From contig NZ_CP104174.1 of the NCBI RefSeq assembly GCF_025200925.1, positions 5,146,001 through 5,210,000 on the forward strand: a stretch of DNA of 64,000 nt. Direction: 5' to 3'. The notes below the pieces were generated by a model. The model saw only the letters and a list, made by a program, of their open reading frames with translations. It searched no databases and was not told the origin of the DNA. Both the position numbers and the translations under genes were made by a program. This document shows positions 1 to 8,889 of this stretch, piece after piece (the stretch's first letter is position 1; the number at the start of each line of letters is the position of its first letter). Source of the stretch: Bradyrhizobium sp. CB1015. Its GTDB lineage: Bacteria; Pseudomonadota; Alphaproteobacteria; Rhizobiales; Xanthobacteraceae.

Positions 1-440
1 TCGTCCAGATCGCGCCGCAGCTCGGTGACGGCACTTTCGATCCGGACATCGAGCCGTGCCAGCGCGGCATTGTCGGAATACGTCCTGGGGTCGTCGATGA
101 TCGCGTTGATGAGCTTCCGTGCCGCCTCGGCCTCCTCCTCGAACTTCCGGTCCAACGCCTCGAAGTTGCGAAGCCGCGCCGCATAGGCCTCCTCGTCCGA
201 CGGCGACTCCATCCTGGTCATCACCATCCGCCGCAGCGCCAGCGCCCGCTCCAGCGAGCGGATGTTCGCGCGCGCCAGATGGCTATAGGCCGGGATGTAG
301 CGGTTGGTCAGCTCGTCGAGCAAAATGCCGACCTGGCTGGACATCACCATCGACAGGATCGAGGTGACCAGCATCAGGACGATCAATCCGAGAGCGATGC
401 CGACGATCTTGCGCCGGATCGACTGGTTGAAAATCGGCAT
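1..440 (-). CDS. N-terminal part of a membrane sensor protein (cut by the window edge)
   Basis: The reading frame opens with ATG at 440 (MPIFNQSIRRKIVGIALGL) and runs off the left edge without a stop. Residues about 12-34 form one hydrophobic membrane segment (IVGIALGLIVLMLVTSILSM). A charged helical stretch rich in Glu, Arg and Ala follows, as in the periplasmic sensing helices of chemoreceptors and of HAMP-containing adenylate/guanylate cyclases. From memory of bradyrhizobial relatives, a class III cyclase with a HAMP domain is more likely than a methyl-accepting chemotaxis protein, but the catalytic end lies outside the window. It is divergent from the transglycosylase gene to its right. 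Confidence 0.7.
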   Translation of the reverse strand, partial: MPIFNQSIRRKIVGIALGLIVLMLVTSILSMVMSSQVGILLDELTNRYIPAYSHLARANIRSLERALALRRMVMTRMESPSDEEAYAARLRNFEALDRKFEEEAEAARKLINAIIDDPRTYSDNAALARLDVRIESAVTELRRDLD

Positions 441-755
441 AGGTGCAGGGCAAAGGCTGAAAGGATGAAGCGAGGGAACTCATACACCGGATTTGGCCGA
501 CGGAACACGCGCAATCTGGCCGTTCTGACGTCCTGTGCCGTGCGCAATCGTCGCGCGAGCCCTGATCGTTAACAAAGGTTAAAACCGCTGCCTCTTCCGC
601 CCTTTCGGAAGTTCCCCAGTTCCAATCCGTATTTTGCCGCATTGTTGCGACAGCTTGAGGATGCGACACGATGCCGATGCATCGTTCGATGCCTTGATTC
701 GCAAGCCGCATGTGCGGACCTTGGTTTGTAGTGGTTTCGCAGGGGGGACCATCGA
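441..755. other. Divergent intergenic region between the sensor gene and slt
   Basis: This 315-base stretch lies between two 5' ends and must hold both promoters. It is more AT-rich than its surroundings around 566-590, where GTTAA occurs twice (GTTAACAAAGGTTAA). I see no convincing gene, terminator or RNA in it. The overlapping open frames on both strands show no recognisable protein. Confidence 0.5.
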
Positions 756-2945
756 ATGAACCAGTGCCTACGCTCGCTCGCGTGTGTCGTTGCCGTGGCC
801 GCAATGGCCCTCCTTCCTGCCGAGCTGGCGGCGAAGAGCAGTCACAAATCATCCGCACCGAAGAAGACGCATGAGGCGAAAGGCGGCAAGCATCGCCACG
901 CCGCCGCCGGCAAAGCGCGCCACGGCAAGCACGCCGAGGCCCAGCGCAAATCGAAGAAGACGGTCGAGGAGCCCGCGGACAAGCCGGCGCCGCCGCCGCT
1001 GACCGGCGATCTGGCCGCGCTGAAGGACGCCATCGATCTGACGCGCAAGGGCAAGACCGAGGACGCGAGCGCTGCGCGCGACCGCATCACAGACCCTGCC
1101 GGACAGAAGCTCGCCGACTGGTTCATGCTGCGCCATTCCGAGAGCACCGCGAGTTTCAAGCGCTACGCCGCCTTCCTCGCCGCCAATCCCGATTGGCCGA
1201 GCAGCGCCCTGCTCCGCCGCCGTGCCGAGGCACGGCTGTGGCAGGAGAAGGCCGACGCCGCCATTGTGCACAAGTTCACGATGGATCGCCCGACCAGCGC
1301 CAAGGGCAAGTTCGCGCTCGCGCGGGTGCTGCTCGCCGAAGGCGAGACCGACAGGGCTGCGCGGCTCGTCCGGGAAACCTGGCGCGCGGAAGAATTGTCC
1401 GAGCGGAGCGAAGAGGATTCTTACGAGGCCTTCCGTGATCTGCTCACGGCGGACGATCATCGCGCCCGCATGGACAAGCGTCTCGGCGCCAAGGATTACG
1501 CAGGCGCGCGGCGCGCGGCCAAGCGGCTCGGCGAGGATGCGCTTGCTATCGTCAAGGCCTGTGCCGCCGTCACCGGCAAGGCCAACAAGGCCAAGGACTA
1601 TCTCGCGGACGTGCCGGCCGAAGCACGCCGCGATCTCGGCTATGTGCTATGCCGCGCGCAATGGCACCTGCAGAAGGACCGCATCGACGACGCCGCCGAG
1701 GTGATCCTCGCCGCCGCGCCCGACACCATGGCGGCCCAGGACACCGACGCGTGGTGGCGCGAGCGCCGCCTGCTCGCGCGCAAGCTGCTCGACCAGGGTA
1801 AGTCCAGGACAGCCTACGACGTGGTGCGCACGGCCGCGGTGCCGGAAAAGGAAGTCTATCGCGTCGACCATCACTTCATGTGCGGCTGGATCGCGCTGCG
1901 CTTTCTAAACGATCCCAAGACGGCGATGATGCACTTCGCCGCGATCGATGAAGGCTCGGCCAATCCGATCGCGCTGTCCCGGGCGCATTACTGGCGCGGC
2001 CGCGCCGCCGAAGCCATGGGCGCGACGGCCGATGCGCGCATGAGCTATCGGGCAGCGGCGCGCTATCAGACCGCCTATTACGGCCAGCTCGCCCGCGCCA
2101 AGCTCGGCCTCGACGGAATCGAGCTGCGTGCGCCCTCACCCGTGCTGGCCTCGACCGAGACGCAGCTTGCGGACGAGCGCGTGCGCGCCGCGGACATGCT
2201 CTACGGCATCGGCGAGCGCGACATGGTGTTCTACTACGCCGAGGATTTCGCCAAGGAGAGCACCGACGTCGCCGCGCTCGAGGCGCTCGCCGAGCTCGCC
2301 GGCCGGCGCAACGATGCGCGCGTGATGCTGGAGGTCGGCAAGACCGCGCTGGCGCGCGGGCTCGCGCTCGACCATTACGCGTTCCCGACCATCGGCATTC
2401 CCGAGCACAAGCAGGTTGCGCCTGCGATCGAGACCAGCGTGATCTATTCGGTGGCGCGCACCGAGAGCTCGTTCGATCAGCGCGACAAGTCGCCGGCCAA
2501 CGCGGTCGGGCTGATGCAGGTAACGCCGGAAGCAGGCCGCGACACGGCAAAACGCTTTGGCCTGACCTACGACTGGGACAGGATGGTGTCCGATCCCGTC
2601 TACAACACGCAGATGGGCGCGGCCGAGCTCAGTGCGCTCCTGTCGGAATATCGCGGCAACCAGATCATGACCTTCGCCGGCTACAATGCCGGCCGCGGCC
2701 GCGTGCGCGAATGGGTACAGGCGCGCGGCGATCCACGCGACCCCAACGTCGATCCGGTCGACTGGGTCGAGCGCATCCCGCTGTCGGAGACGCGAAACTA
2801 CGTCCAGCGCGTGATGGAGAACGTGCTGGTCTACCGCGCAAGGTTCGAGGGCAGCGGCATGGTCGCCGGCAAGAGCGACCAGCGCGTGGTGACGCACGAG
2901 GCCGGCGCAGCGGAGCCAATGGCGGCCGCAGCACCCGTTCCCTGA
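756..2945 (+). CDS. slt: Soluble lytic murein transglycosylase
   Basis: A 729-residue exported enzyme that cleaves peptidoglycan between MurNAc and GlcNAc, leaving a 1,6-anhydro end. Residues 1-26 are a signal peptide (LACVVAVAAMALLPAELAA). A Lys/His/Ala-rich linker (about 27-75) follows, then a long alpha-helical superhelix like the Slt70 doughnut domain, and a C-terminal SLT catalytic domain at about 555-690. The catalytic acid is Glu570 in ARTESSFD; the GLMQVTP and FAGYNAGRGRV motifs are intact. The length is normal for alphaproteobacterial Slt with the basic linker. It is transcribed alone and faces the small-protein operon convergently. Confidence 0.93.
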   Translation: MNQCLRSLACVVAVAAMALLPAELAAKSSHKSSAPKKTHEAKGGKHRHAAAGKARHGKHAEAQRKSKKTVEEPADKPAPPPLTGDLAALKDAIDLTRKGKTEDASAARDRITDPAGQKLADWFMLRHSESTASFKRYAAFLAANPDWPSSALLRRRAEARLWQEKADAAIVHKFTMDRPTSAKGKFALARVLLAEGETDRAARLVRETWRAEELSERSEEDSYEAFRDLLTADDHRARMDKRLGAKDYAGARRAAKRLGEDALAIVKACAAVTGKANKAKDYLADVPAEARRDLGYVLCRAQWHLQKDRIDDAAEVILAAAPDTMAAQDTDAWWRERRLLARKLLDQGKSRTAYDVVRTAAVPEKEVYRVDHHFMCGWIALRFLNDPKTAMMHFAAIDEGSANPIALSRAHYWRGRAAEAMGATADARMSYRAAARYQTAYYGQLARAKLGLDGIELRAPSPVLASTETQLADERVRAADMLYGIGERDMVFYYAEDFAKESTDVAALEALAELAGRRNDARVMLEVGKTALARGLALDHYAFPTIGIPEHKQVAPAIETSVIYSVARTESSFDQRDKSPANAVGLMQVTPEAGRDTAKRFGLTYDWDRMVSDPVYNTQMGAAELSALLSEYRGNQIMTFAGYNAGRGRVREWVQARGDPRDPNVDPVDWVERIPLSETRNYVQRVMENVLVYRARFEGSGMVAGKSDQRVVTHEAGAAEPMAAAAPVP

Positions 2946-3020
2946 TCGACGCCGCCGGGGCTGGACGCGGCGCCTGCAAGGATACGGTGCTGCGGCTTCC
3001 ACGCGAGTGCAGTCGCGCCG

Positions 3021-3383
3021 CTAGGTGTCACCTCCTTCCATGGTGATCGGATCGCGACTGTCCAAATATGCGCCGGTCAAAGCTCTCGCGAAGGTCCAGG
3101 CGTTGATCGTGCAGCTCCACCACCAGACGGCACTCATGACCGTCAACGTCTCGATCATGCTGCCAGCGGCAAGCTCGACGCTCCCTAGGGCCGGTTCTGT
3201 CCGCCCAGACACCGGCCATTGCATGAACAGCGTGGAGAATTCGCCGCGCCGATAACAATTGTCGTCACAGTAACGGCGCTGCGTCCGCGCATGGCGCACG
3301 TAGCCGGAGCGAAGTGACCGCGAGCATGTGCTGCACGTGGCCGCGTGCAACGGGGGCTCGTGATTGACCACGACGAACTTCAT
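3021..3383 (-). CDS. Small Cys-rich (CxxC...CxxxC) protein
   Basis: A 120-residue protein starting at MKFVVVNHEP. Residues near the N-terminus carry CSTC, 18 residues, then CDDNC, a four-cysteine arrangement resembling a zinc ribbon. The C-terminal half has a Trp-rich hydrophobic patch (MSAVWWWSCTINAWTF) and ends in GGDT. The start overlaps the stop of the gene upstream as ATGA (3380-3383), implying translational coupling. A longer frame upstream of this Met is a shadow of the neighbouring gene. It shares its cysteine spacing with the genes at 3380-3568 and 3993-4202. Function unknown; zinc binding is inferred from the cysteine spacing only. Confidence 0.6.
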   Translation of the reverse strand: MKFVVVNHEPPLHAATCSTCSRSLRSGYVRHARTQRRYCDDNCYRRGEFSTLFMQWPVSGRTEPALGSVELAAGSMIETLTVMSAVWWWSCTINAWTFARALTGAYLDSRDPITMEGGDT

Positions 3384-3568
3384 GAAGCCGCTCTCACGCC
3401 ATCTTTCGCGAGCGTCTCGCAGAACAGCGCGTAGCACTGATGATTGCAGTAAGGCAGACGGGTCGCGATCTCGCGCAGATAGCTGCCGCTGATCGGCTCG
3501 CCGCACTGCATGCACGAGGTCTGCCGGAACGGGGTCCGGCCGTTGACCAGCACGAACGCGAATCTCAT
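3380..3568 (-). CDS. Small Cys-rich (CxxC...CxxxC) protein
   Basis: A 62-residue protein (MRFAFVLVNGRTPF...) with CMQC, 18 residues, then CNHQC: the same four-cysteine pattern and exact spacing as the protein encoded immediately downstream. It is coupled on both sides by ATGA overlaps: its ATG (3566-3568) overlaps the stop of the secreted protein gene and its stop overlaps the next ATG. This tight packing is the main evidence that it is real. Possible zinc-binding microprotein; no enzymatic motif is visible. Confidence 0.65.
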   Translation of the reverse strand: MRFAFVLVNGRTPFRQTSCMQCGEPISGSYLREIATRLPYCNHQCYALFCETLAKDGVRAAS

Positions 3569-3957
3569 GTGGCACCTCCCAAAGCGAAGCAGTAAACGCT
3601 GTCGAGCGGAGACAGTGCGGGCGGTGGAGCGCACAGATGGTTTCGGCCGTCCGGATTATCCCTGTTTCGCTCCACCTTTTGCGGTGGGATCAGAATGTAT
3701 CTCCCGTCCTCCCGGCGCCGCGCATAGATCTGGCCGTCGATGTACTTGATGTCGGTCGGATAACAGTCGGCGCTGTTGCAACAACTGACGCTCGGGTTGT
3801 CCGGCATGTGCCAGGTGGAATAGAATTTTTCGTGCAGCGCCTGGTCCTGGGGTGGGTGCTGGCGATGAACTGCACCGTGCCCCGTCTCCTGTGCCTGGGC
3901 GGCCGCGATGGGGACGATGAGAACGATCCAGCAGAAGAGCTTGCATGAGCGGTTCAA
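3565..3957 (-). CDS. Conserved secreted small protein with four cysteines
   Basis: A 130-residue exported protein. I take TTG at 3957 as start because GGAGG sits 7-8 bases upstream; the product then begins MNRSCKLFCWIVLIVPIAAA, a clear signal peptide ending near AQAQ. The mature part has a HEKFYSTWHMPDNPSVSCC segment, a further Cys in CNSADCYP, a Lys/Arg-rich central strand region (IYARRREDGRYILIPPQKVE) and a last Cys near the end (NHLCAP). I recall similar unnamed proteins in Bradyrhizobium. It belongs to the four-gene minus-strand operon and overlaps the next gene by ATGA. Function unknown; the cysteines could form disulfides in the periplasm. Confidence 0.75.
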   Translation of the reverse strand: MNRSCKLFCWIVLIVPIAAAQAQETGHGAVHRQHPPQDQALHEKFYSTWHMPDNPSVSCCNSADCYPTDIKYIDGQIYARRREDGRYILIPPQKVERNRDNPDGRNHLCAPPPALSPLDSVYCFALGGAT

Positions 3958-3992
3958 CGCACGGCCTCCCGGATCAGCTCTCCAATCCAGCC

Positions 3993-4202
3993 TTATGCGA
4001 CCTGGGCCCGAAACAACCACCGGCGGTCGCGTTCGCTTCGCGTGCGGAAACGATCAACGCACTTCTTGGAGCAGAGCGCCGTGCGCCAGGAATAGTAGCG
4101 GATCAGGCCAAACTTGCCGCCGCACACGGCACAGCCATTGACCGAGGAGCAACTTTCGGACGCCGATAGGCGACGCTCAGGAAGTACCGACATATCGCAC
4201 AT
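3993..4202 (-). CDS. Small Cys-rich protein, first gene of the microprotein operon
   Basis: A 69-residue protein with CAVC, 16 residues, then CSKKC, followed by a basic tail (RFRTRSERDRRWLF). The start ATG at 4202 has AGGGAGA about 6 bases upstream. It is the promoter-proximal member of the operon 4202 to 3021, whose later genes overlap by four bases each. The pattern resembles MYM/FCS-type or ribbon zinc fingers, and the basic tail would be compatible with nucleic-acid contact, but this is inference from composition. Confidence 0.65.
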   Translation of the reverse strand: MCDMSVLPERRLSASESCSSVNGCAVCGGKFGLIRYYSWRTALCSKKCVDRFRTRSERDRRWLFRAQVA

Positions 4203-4311
4203 TGTTGTCTCCCTCTGTTGCTTGCACTTTTCTCAGTTGTTCCCTTCGACACTCCCGATGGTCGAGAGGCTAGTCCGCCGGGCACGAAGCGCTCAATTGT
4301 ACGGAGGTAAA

Positions 4312-4431
4312 ATGGCCGACATGACTAGGAATGGAGGAGCTATACCTAGGTTTGTCCCGTATTCGCCCGGGCCTACGCTGCTCGAGTTCAACGAGACGGC
4401 GCACGACGCTCCGGCTGCACGGCCACCGTGA
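4312..4431 (+). CDS. Possible 39-residue peptide gene with a strong ribosome-binding site
   Basis: ATG at 4312 is preceded by GGAGGT four bases upstream, one of the best Shine-Dalgarno sequences in the window. The frame runs 39 codons (MADMTRNGGAIPRFVPYSPG...) to TGA at 4429. It lies alone in the 394-base space between the divergent microprotein operon and the PAS kinase gene; apart from it I see nothing certain there. There are no membrane segments or cysteines. It could be a genuine microprotein, a leader peptide of the kinase operon, or chance. Confidence 0.35.
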   Translation: MADMTRNGGAIPRFVPYSPGPTLLEFNETAHDAPAARPP

Positions 4432-4596
4432 AACCTTGCCGGCACGGTCTCCTTGAAGCGCCGCAATGGACCCGGCGGCGAGCGGACTGTCCAAAGGCGA
4501 ACGTCATGACGGCCGATCCGACTTTGGCTGGAATTGCTCCTCTCGCCGCAACGTGCTCTACTCACGTTCACACAGAGAGTGCCGGGAGCGTCTGCG

Positions 4597-6582
4597 ATGA
4601 AGCCTGGCCGGGCAGCGACGTTCGGGAAGTCAGCCACGCAATTCCTCGTCGGCTGTCTGAGGCAAACTGTCCCGGCTAAGCAGCGCACCGATCCCAATGC
4701 CGCCGACTTGCTCGAGGCGGTCAAGCAGTGGCAGCAGGTGTTCGAGCACACGCCGGTCATGTACTTCATGGTCGATCCGGCCGGTACCGTGATCAACGTC
4801 AACACGTTCGGCGCCGAGCAGCTGGGCTACACGCCGGAGGAGTTGATCGGCCGATCCGTGCTGGATGTCTTCCTTGCGGAAGATCGCCCGACTGTCCGCG
4901 CCTGTGTCGCGTTGTGCCTCAAGACCCTTGACCAGTCGCACACCTGGGAAATCCGGAAGGTTCGCAAGGACGGCTCGATGTTATGGGTGCGCGAGAACGC
5001 CAAGGCCATGCTGAGGGCCAATGGCGGGCCAATCGTGCTGGTCGCCTGCGAGAACATCACCGAGCGCAAGGAGGCAGAGAACGCGCTGCGACAGAGCGAG
5101 GCTTACCTCGCCCAGGCGCAGGAATTGAGCCACACCGGTAGTTTCGGCTGGAAGGCCGCAACCCGCGAGATCACCTGGTCCAAAGAGACCTATCGCATCT
5201 TCCAATGCGAAGAGGGGAGGAAGCCCGCGATCCCATTCATGCTCCAGCGGATCCATCCGGAGGACCGGCTCGCCGTGCAGCAGACGACGGGCCGGGCGGC
5301 GCGCGAGGGGGAAGATTACGATCACGAATACCGGCTGGTGATGCCCGACGGTTCCATCAAATACGTTCGAGCGGTGGCACGGGCGACGCGAGATTCCAAC
5401 GGTCGCGTGGAGTTCGTCGGATCGGTGACCGACATCACGGCGACCAAGGAGGCCGAACGCAGGCTTCGTGAGAGCGAGCAGCGCTTTCGAGACTACGCCG
5501 AAACCGCATCTGACTGGTTCTGGGAAACCGGGCCGGACCACCGCGTCACCCAGATATCGGAACACTCGGATACCAACACTGTCCCCGCGGGCCTGATCGG
5601 GCTCACACGCTGGGACATTGCTCCCGACGCCGCTCTCGAGCCCGAAAAATGGCGGCAACATCGAGCGGCGCTCGACGCTCACGTCCCGTTCCGCGACTTG
5701 GTGTATCGCAGCAAAGACCGCAATGGGCAGCCGATCTACGTCCGAACCAGCGGTAAGCCGTTCTTCGACGCCGACGGCGCTTTCCTGGGCTACCGCGGCG
5801 TTTGCTCAGACGTGACCGCAGCCATCCGGGCCAATCAAGCCGAAGACGCGCTACGCAAGGCCCAGGCCGAGCTCGCCCATGTGACACGTGTCACGACACT
5901 GGGTGAGCTGACCGCTTCGATTGCCCACGAAATCAATCAGCCGCTCGCTGCAGTGATCGCAAACGCCGACGCCTGCCTCGCCTGGCTGCAGCGCAGTCCG
6001 CCGGATCTCAAAGCGGCCCGCCGCTCCGTGGAATGGATCATCGAGGACGGCAGGCGTGCCGGCGACGTGATCCGTCACGTTCGAGCGCTCGCCAAGCAGT
6101 CTGACATCGAGATGGTTCCGATCGACGCCAATGCGATCGTGCGCGAGGCCGTCGCGCTCGTTCAGCGCGAGATGGCCAGCCACGCCGTGTCCGTCCGCAT
6201 GGAGCTGTCGTCGGCACTGCCAAAGATCTTTGGCGATCGCATCCAATTGCAGCAGGTCCTGATCAACCTGATCATGAACGGGATCGAGGCCATGGAAGAC
6301 GTTCACGATCGCCCGCGCGAGCTGGCGATCCGATCAGAGGCGAGCGGCGATGGCGCGATGCAGGTGAGTGTTTCCGACCGCGGAGTCGGCATCAGCGAAC
6401 AGGCGATAGACCGCCTGTTCACGCCGTTCTTTACCACGAAGTCCTCCGGCATGGGCATGGGTCTGTCGATCTGTCGATCGATCATCGAGGCCCATGGCGG
6501 ACGACTTTCCGCCATGCCAAATCAGGAGCGCGGCGCGACTTTTCAGATTACCTTGCCCCTCCACCGAGAGGAAGCATCGTGA
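4597..6582 (+). CDS. Soluble PAS-sensor histidine kinase (three PAS domains)
   Basis: A 661-residue hybrid-less sensor kinase without membrane segments. Domains in order: PAS at about 45-160 ([14 protein letters not shown] ... [11 protein letters not shown]), PAS/PAC about 170-290, a third PAS about 300-420, then HisKA with phospho-accepting His444 ([10 protein letters not shown]) and an HATPase_c domain with N box ([12 protein letters not shown]) and G boxes ([15 protein letters not shown]). I chose ATG 4597 because GGGAG lies about 9 bases upstream; an in-frame ATG at 4534 would add 21 residues. The stop overlaps the next gene as GTGA, so kinase and regulator are coupled. The architecture is of the FixL/NodV type, but no heme-PAS assignment can be made. 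Confidence 0.9.
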   Translation: MKPGRAATFGKSATQFLVGCLRQTVPAKQRTDPNAADLLEAVKQWQQVFEHTPVMYFMVDPAGTVINVNTFGAEQLGYTPEELIGRSVLDVFLAEDRPTVRACVALCLKTLDQSHTWEIRKVRKDGSMLWVRENAKAMLRANGGPIVLVACENITERKEAENALRQSEAYLAQAQELSHTGSFGWKAATREITWSKETYRIFQCEEGRKPAIPFMLQRIHPEDRLAVQQTTGRAAREGEDYDHEYRLVMPDGSIKYVRAVARATRDSNGRVEFVGSVTDITATKEAERRLRESEQRFRDYAETASDWFWETGPDHRVTQISEHSDTNTVPAGLIGLTRWDIAPDAALEPEKWRQHRAALDAHVPFRDLVYRSKDRNGQPIYVRTSGKPFFDADGAFLGYRGVCSDVTAAIRANQAEDALRKAQAELAHVTRVTTLGELTASIAHEINQPLAAVIANADACLAWLQRSPPDLKAARRSVEWIIEDGRRAGDVIRHVRALAKQSDIEMVPIDANAIVREAVALVQREMASHAVSVRMELSSALPKIFGDRIQLQQVLINLIMNGIEAMEDVHDRPRELAIRSEASGDGAMQVSVSDRGVGISEQAIDRLFTPFFTTKSSGMGMGLSICRSIIEAHGGRLSAMPNQERGATFQITLPLHREEAS

Positions 6583-7250
6583 CCGAGCGCGCGGACTCTT
6601 CGCCGCCGCAGAAGGATGGCGATCAGCCCATTGTCCTCATCGTCGACGACGACGCGTCCATGCGCCGTGCGCTCACCAATCTGTTCGAGTCGGTCGGTCT
6701 CAAGGTCGAAGCATTCGGCTCGGCGCCGCAGCTTCTCCAGGCCAAGCCGCCAGACGTCCCAAGCTGCCTGGTGCTCGACATCCGCCTGCCCGGAACGAGC
6801 GGCCTCGAGCTGCAGGCCGACCTTGCCAAGGCAAATATCCACACGCCCATCATCTTCATCACCGGTCATGGCGATATTCCCATGACGGTTCGGGCCATGA
6901 AGAGCGGGGCGATCGACTTCTTGACCAAGCCGGTCCGCGATCAGGACATTCTCGACGCAGTCCAGGCCGCGATCGAGCGAGACCGCAAGCGCCGCGACCT
7001 CAACAGGACGGTCTCGACGGTCAGATCACGCTTCGAGACACTGTCCTCGAGAGAGCGAGACGTATTGTCGCTGGTGACGTCCGGCCTGATGAACAAGCAG
7101 GTGGCCGCCCAGCTCGGATTGGCTGAAATCACCGTCAAAATCTACCGCGGCCAGATCATGCGGAAAATGGGCGCGAAGTCGCTGGCCGATCTGGTGAGAA
7201 TGAGCGAGGCCCTCGGGATTGGCCCGAACAAGTCCGATTCACAAACCTAA
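6579..7250 (+). CDS. FixJ/NodW-type response regulator
   Basis: A 223-residue two-domain regulator: receiver domain (about 18-130) with phospho-acceptor Asp67 in LVLDIRLPG and conserved Lys in LTKPVRDQD, and a LuxR-type helix-turn-helix at about 150-215 ([31 protein letters not shown]). GTG at 6579 is the start and overlaps the kinase stop (GTGA). Length and layout match FixJ and NodW; paralogues of NodVW are numerous in bradyrhizobia, so the target genes cannot be named. It is the likely partner of the adjacent PAS kinase. Confidence 0.9.
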   Translation: MTERADSSPPQKDGDQPIVLIVDDDASMRRALTNLFESVGLKVEAFGSAPQLLQAKPPDVPSCLVLDIRLPGTSGLELQADLAKANIHTPIIFITGHGDIPMTVRAMKSGAIDFLTKPVRDQDILDAVQAAIERDRKRRDLNRTVSTVRSRFETLSSRERDVLSLVTSGLMNKQVAAQLGLAEITVKIYRGQIMRKMGAKSLADLVRMSEALGIGPNKSDSQT

Positions 7251-7344
7251 GTATGAGTTTTCAATCGTGACCGGCAGGTCCACCTTACGCCTTTATGTTG
7301 GCCGTGGCGACGGCAAGCGTAATTCCCGGCGAGGAGCGGACGTC

Positions 7345-7728
7345 TTGTCAGTGGCTTCGGTCATCTCGGTGCTTGACGACGACCCTTACGTTCGGGCCGC
7401 GATCAATAATCTCTTGGAATCGCGCGGATACAACGTCCACACATTCGCCTCGGCGGAAGAGTTCTTGAGCTCGACGGATTCGAGCGACACCTCGTGCGTG
7501 ATCGCCGACGTGCAGATGCCGCTGATGTCCGGAATCGACCTGTTGGCGCAGATGCGGGCGCAGGGTTCGGCCACGCCTTTCATATTGATCACAGCTTTCC
7601 CGGATGAGGGCGTGCGGGTGCGGGCGCTCAATGCGGGCGCAATCTGTTTTCTCGGTAAGCCGTTCGCTGCCTCGGATCTGATGCAATGCCTGGACCAGGC
7701 GCTGGCACCAGATCACCAAACCACGTAG
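7345..7728 (+). CDS. Single-domain response regulator (receiver only)
   Basis: A 127-residue receiver with phospho-acceptor Asp55 (VIADVQMPLMSG), acidic pair near the N-terminus (LDDDPYV), Thr in ILITAF and Lys in CFLGKPF. No output domain follows. I take TTG 7345 as start since GGAG sits 8 bases upstream and the receiver fold begins at once; longer in-frame starts reach back into the preceding gene. It lies about 95 bases after the FixJ-like gene, so it may be co-transcribed and act as a phosphate sink, a relay, or a competitor for the same kinase. Confidence 0.85.
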   Translation: MSVASVISVLDDDPYVRAAINNLLESRGYNVHTFASAEEFLSSTDSSDTSCVIADVQMPLMSGIDLLAQMRAQGSATPFILITAFPDEGVRVRALNAGAICFLGKPFAASDLMQCLDQALAPDHQTT

Positions 7729-7837
7729 TGAGCGCCCCGCTGCCAGCAAACGCGGCGCTGACCGAGATGGCCGCGTTGCGGCCTGCTCAGAATATTCGCG
7801 GTACCTCGCCACACCGCGAGGCCTGCGCCGCCCGGTT

Positions 7838-8809
7838 TCAATCCACCTTGATGTTCGCCGCCTTGATGATCGGCCACCATTTCGCGATCTCCGCCTTCTG
7901 CCGCGTGCCGAGCGCTTCGGGCGTGAGCTGATCCTTGGGCGTCATCTCCAGGCCCTGGCTTTCGAGCTGCTTCCTCACCGCAGGATCGTTCAGCGCTTCG
8001 ACGGCCGCGACGTTGAGCTTTGCGACGATCTCCTTCGGTGTGCCCTTCGGCACCCACATGCCCGACCACAGCGTCATGTTGAAGCCTTTCAGGCCCGCCT
8101 CCTCCGCAGTCGGGATTTCGGGCGCGGAGGCGAGGCGCTTGTCGTCGGTGACGGCGTAGGCGCGGATGGTGCCGGCGCGGACCTGGCTGATGGAGTTGGA
8201 GGTCTGGTCGACCATGATGTCGATCTGGCCGGCGATGAGATCGTTCAATGCCGGCGCAGTGCCGCGATACGGCACGTATTGCAGCTTGATGCCGGAGACG
8301 CTCTCGAAATAGACGCCGGCAATGTGGCTGCCGGAGCCCGCGCCGGCCGTGCCGGCGGTCGGCGGCGACGGCCGCGACTTCAGCCAGTCCAACAGCTCCT
8401 TCAGCGAGGTCGCGGGCACCGCATTCTTGCTGACCACGATCATCGGGTTGCTCGGCAGCAGCACCACCGGCTCGAGATCGGCGACGAGGTCGAATTTGAG
8501 CTTGTAGACGGCGCCGTTGGCGACGTGGGTGCCGAGGTGGCCGAACGAGATGGTGTAGCCGTCCGGCGGCGATTGCACGGCACGGCCGACACCGATCGAG
8601 CCGCCTGCGCCGGTCACGTTCTCGACCACCAGGGGCTGGCCGAGCGAGCCCCGCATCCGCTCGGCGAGTACGCGTGCCATCGCATCCGAAGGCCCGCCGG
8701 CCGCGAACGGCACGATGATGGTGATGGGATGGGAGGGATAGTCGTCGGCGCGCGCGGCGCCTGCAACCGCGAGAACAGCAATCAGCGCAGCCCAGAAGGC
8801 CTTCTTCAT
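7838..8809 (-). CDS. TctC/Bug-family periplasmic substrate-binding protein
   Basis: A 323-residue exported binding protein for a tripartite tricarboxylate (TTT) type transporter. Residues 1-22 are a signal peptide (MKKAFWAALIAVLAVAGAARA), followed by the family hallmarks YPSHPITIIVPFAAGGPSDA, the GAGGSIG loop and PYRGTAPAL. No TctA/TctB membrane genes are present, as is usual for the expanded Bug family, so the ligand is unknown. A frame reading further upstream is only the shadow of the threonine synthase gene. It follows that gene by about 80 bases on the same strand, and co-transcription is possible. Confidence 0.9.
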   Translation of the reverse strand: MKKAFWAALIAVLAVAGAARADDYPSHPITIIVPFAAGGPSDAMARVLAERMRGSLGQPLVVENVTGAGGSIGVGRAVQSPPDGYTISFGHLGTHVANGAVYKLKFDLVADLEPVVLLPSNPMIVVSKNAVPATSLKELLDWLKSRPSPPTAGTAGAGSGSHIAGVYFESVSGIKLQYVPYRGTAPALNDLIAGQIDIMVDQTSNSISQVRAGTIRAYAVTDDKRLASAPEIPTAEEAGLKGFNMTLWSGMWVPKGTPKEIVAKLNVAAVEALNDPAVRKQLESQGLEMTPKDQLTPEALGTRQKAEIAKWWPIIKAANIKVD

Positions 8810-8889
8810 GGTCTTCTCCCCAGCGATGTCGATATTGTTCTTGCTCTTCCCGCGTACGGGAAGAGGATCATTCGTGGCGTATTGCCGCG

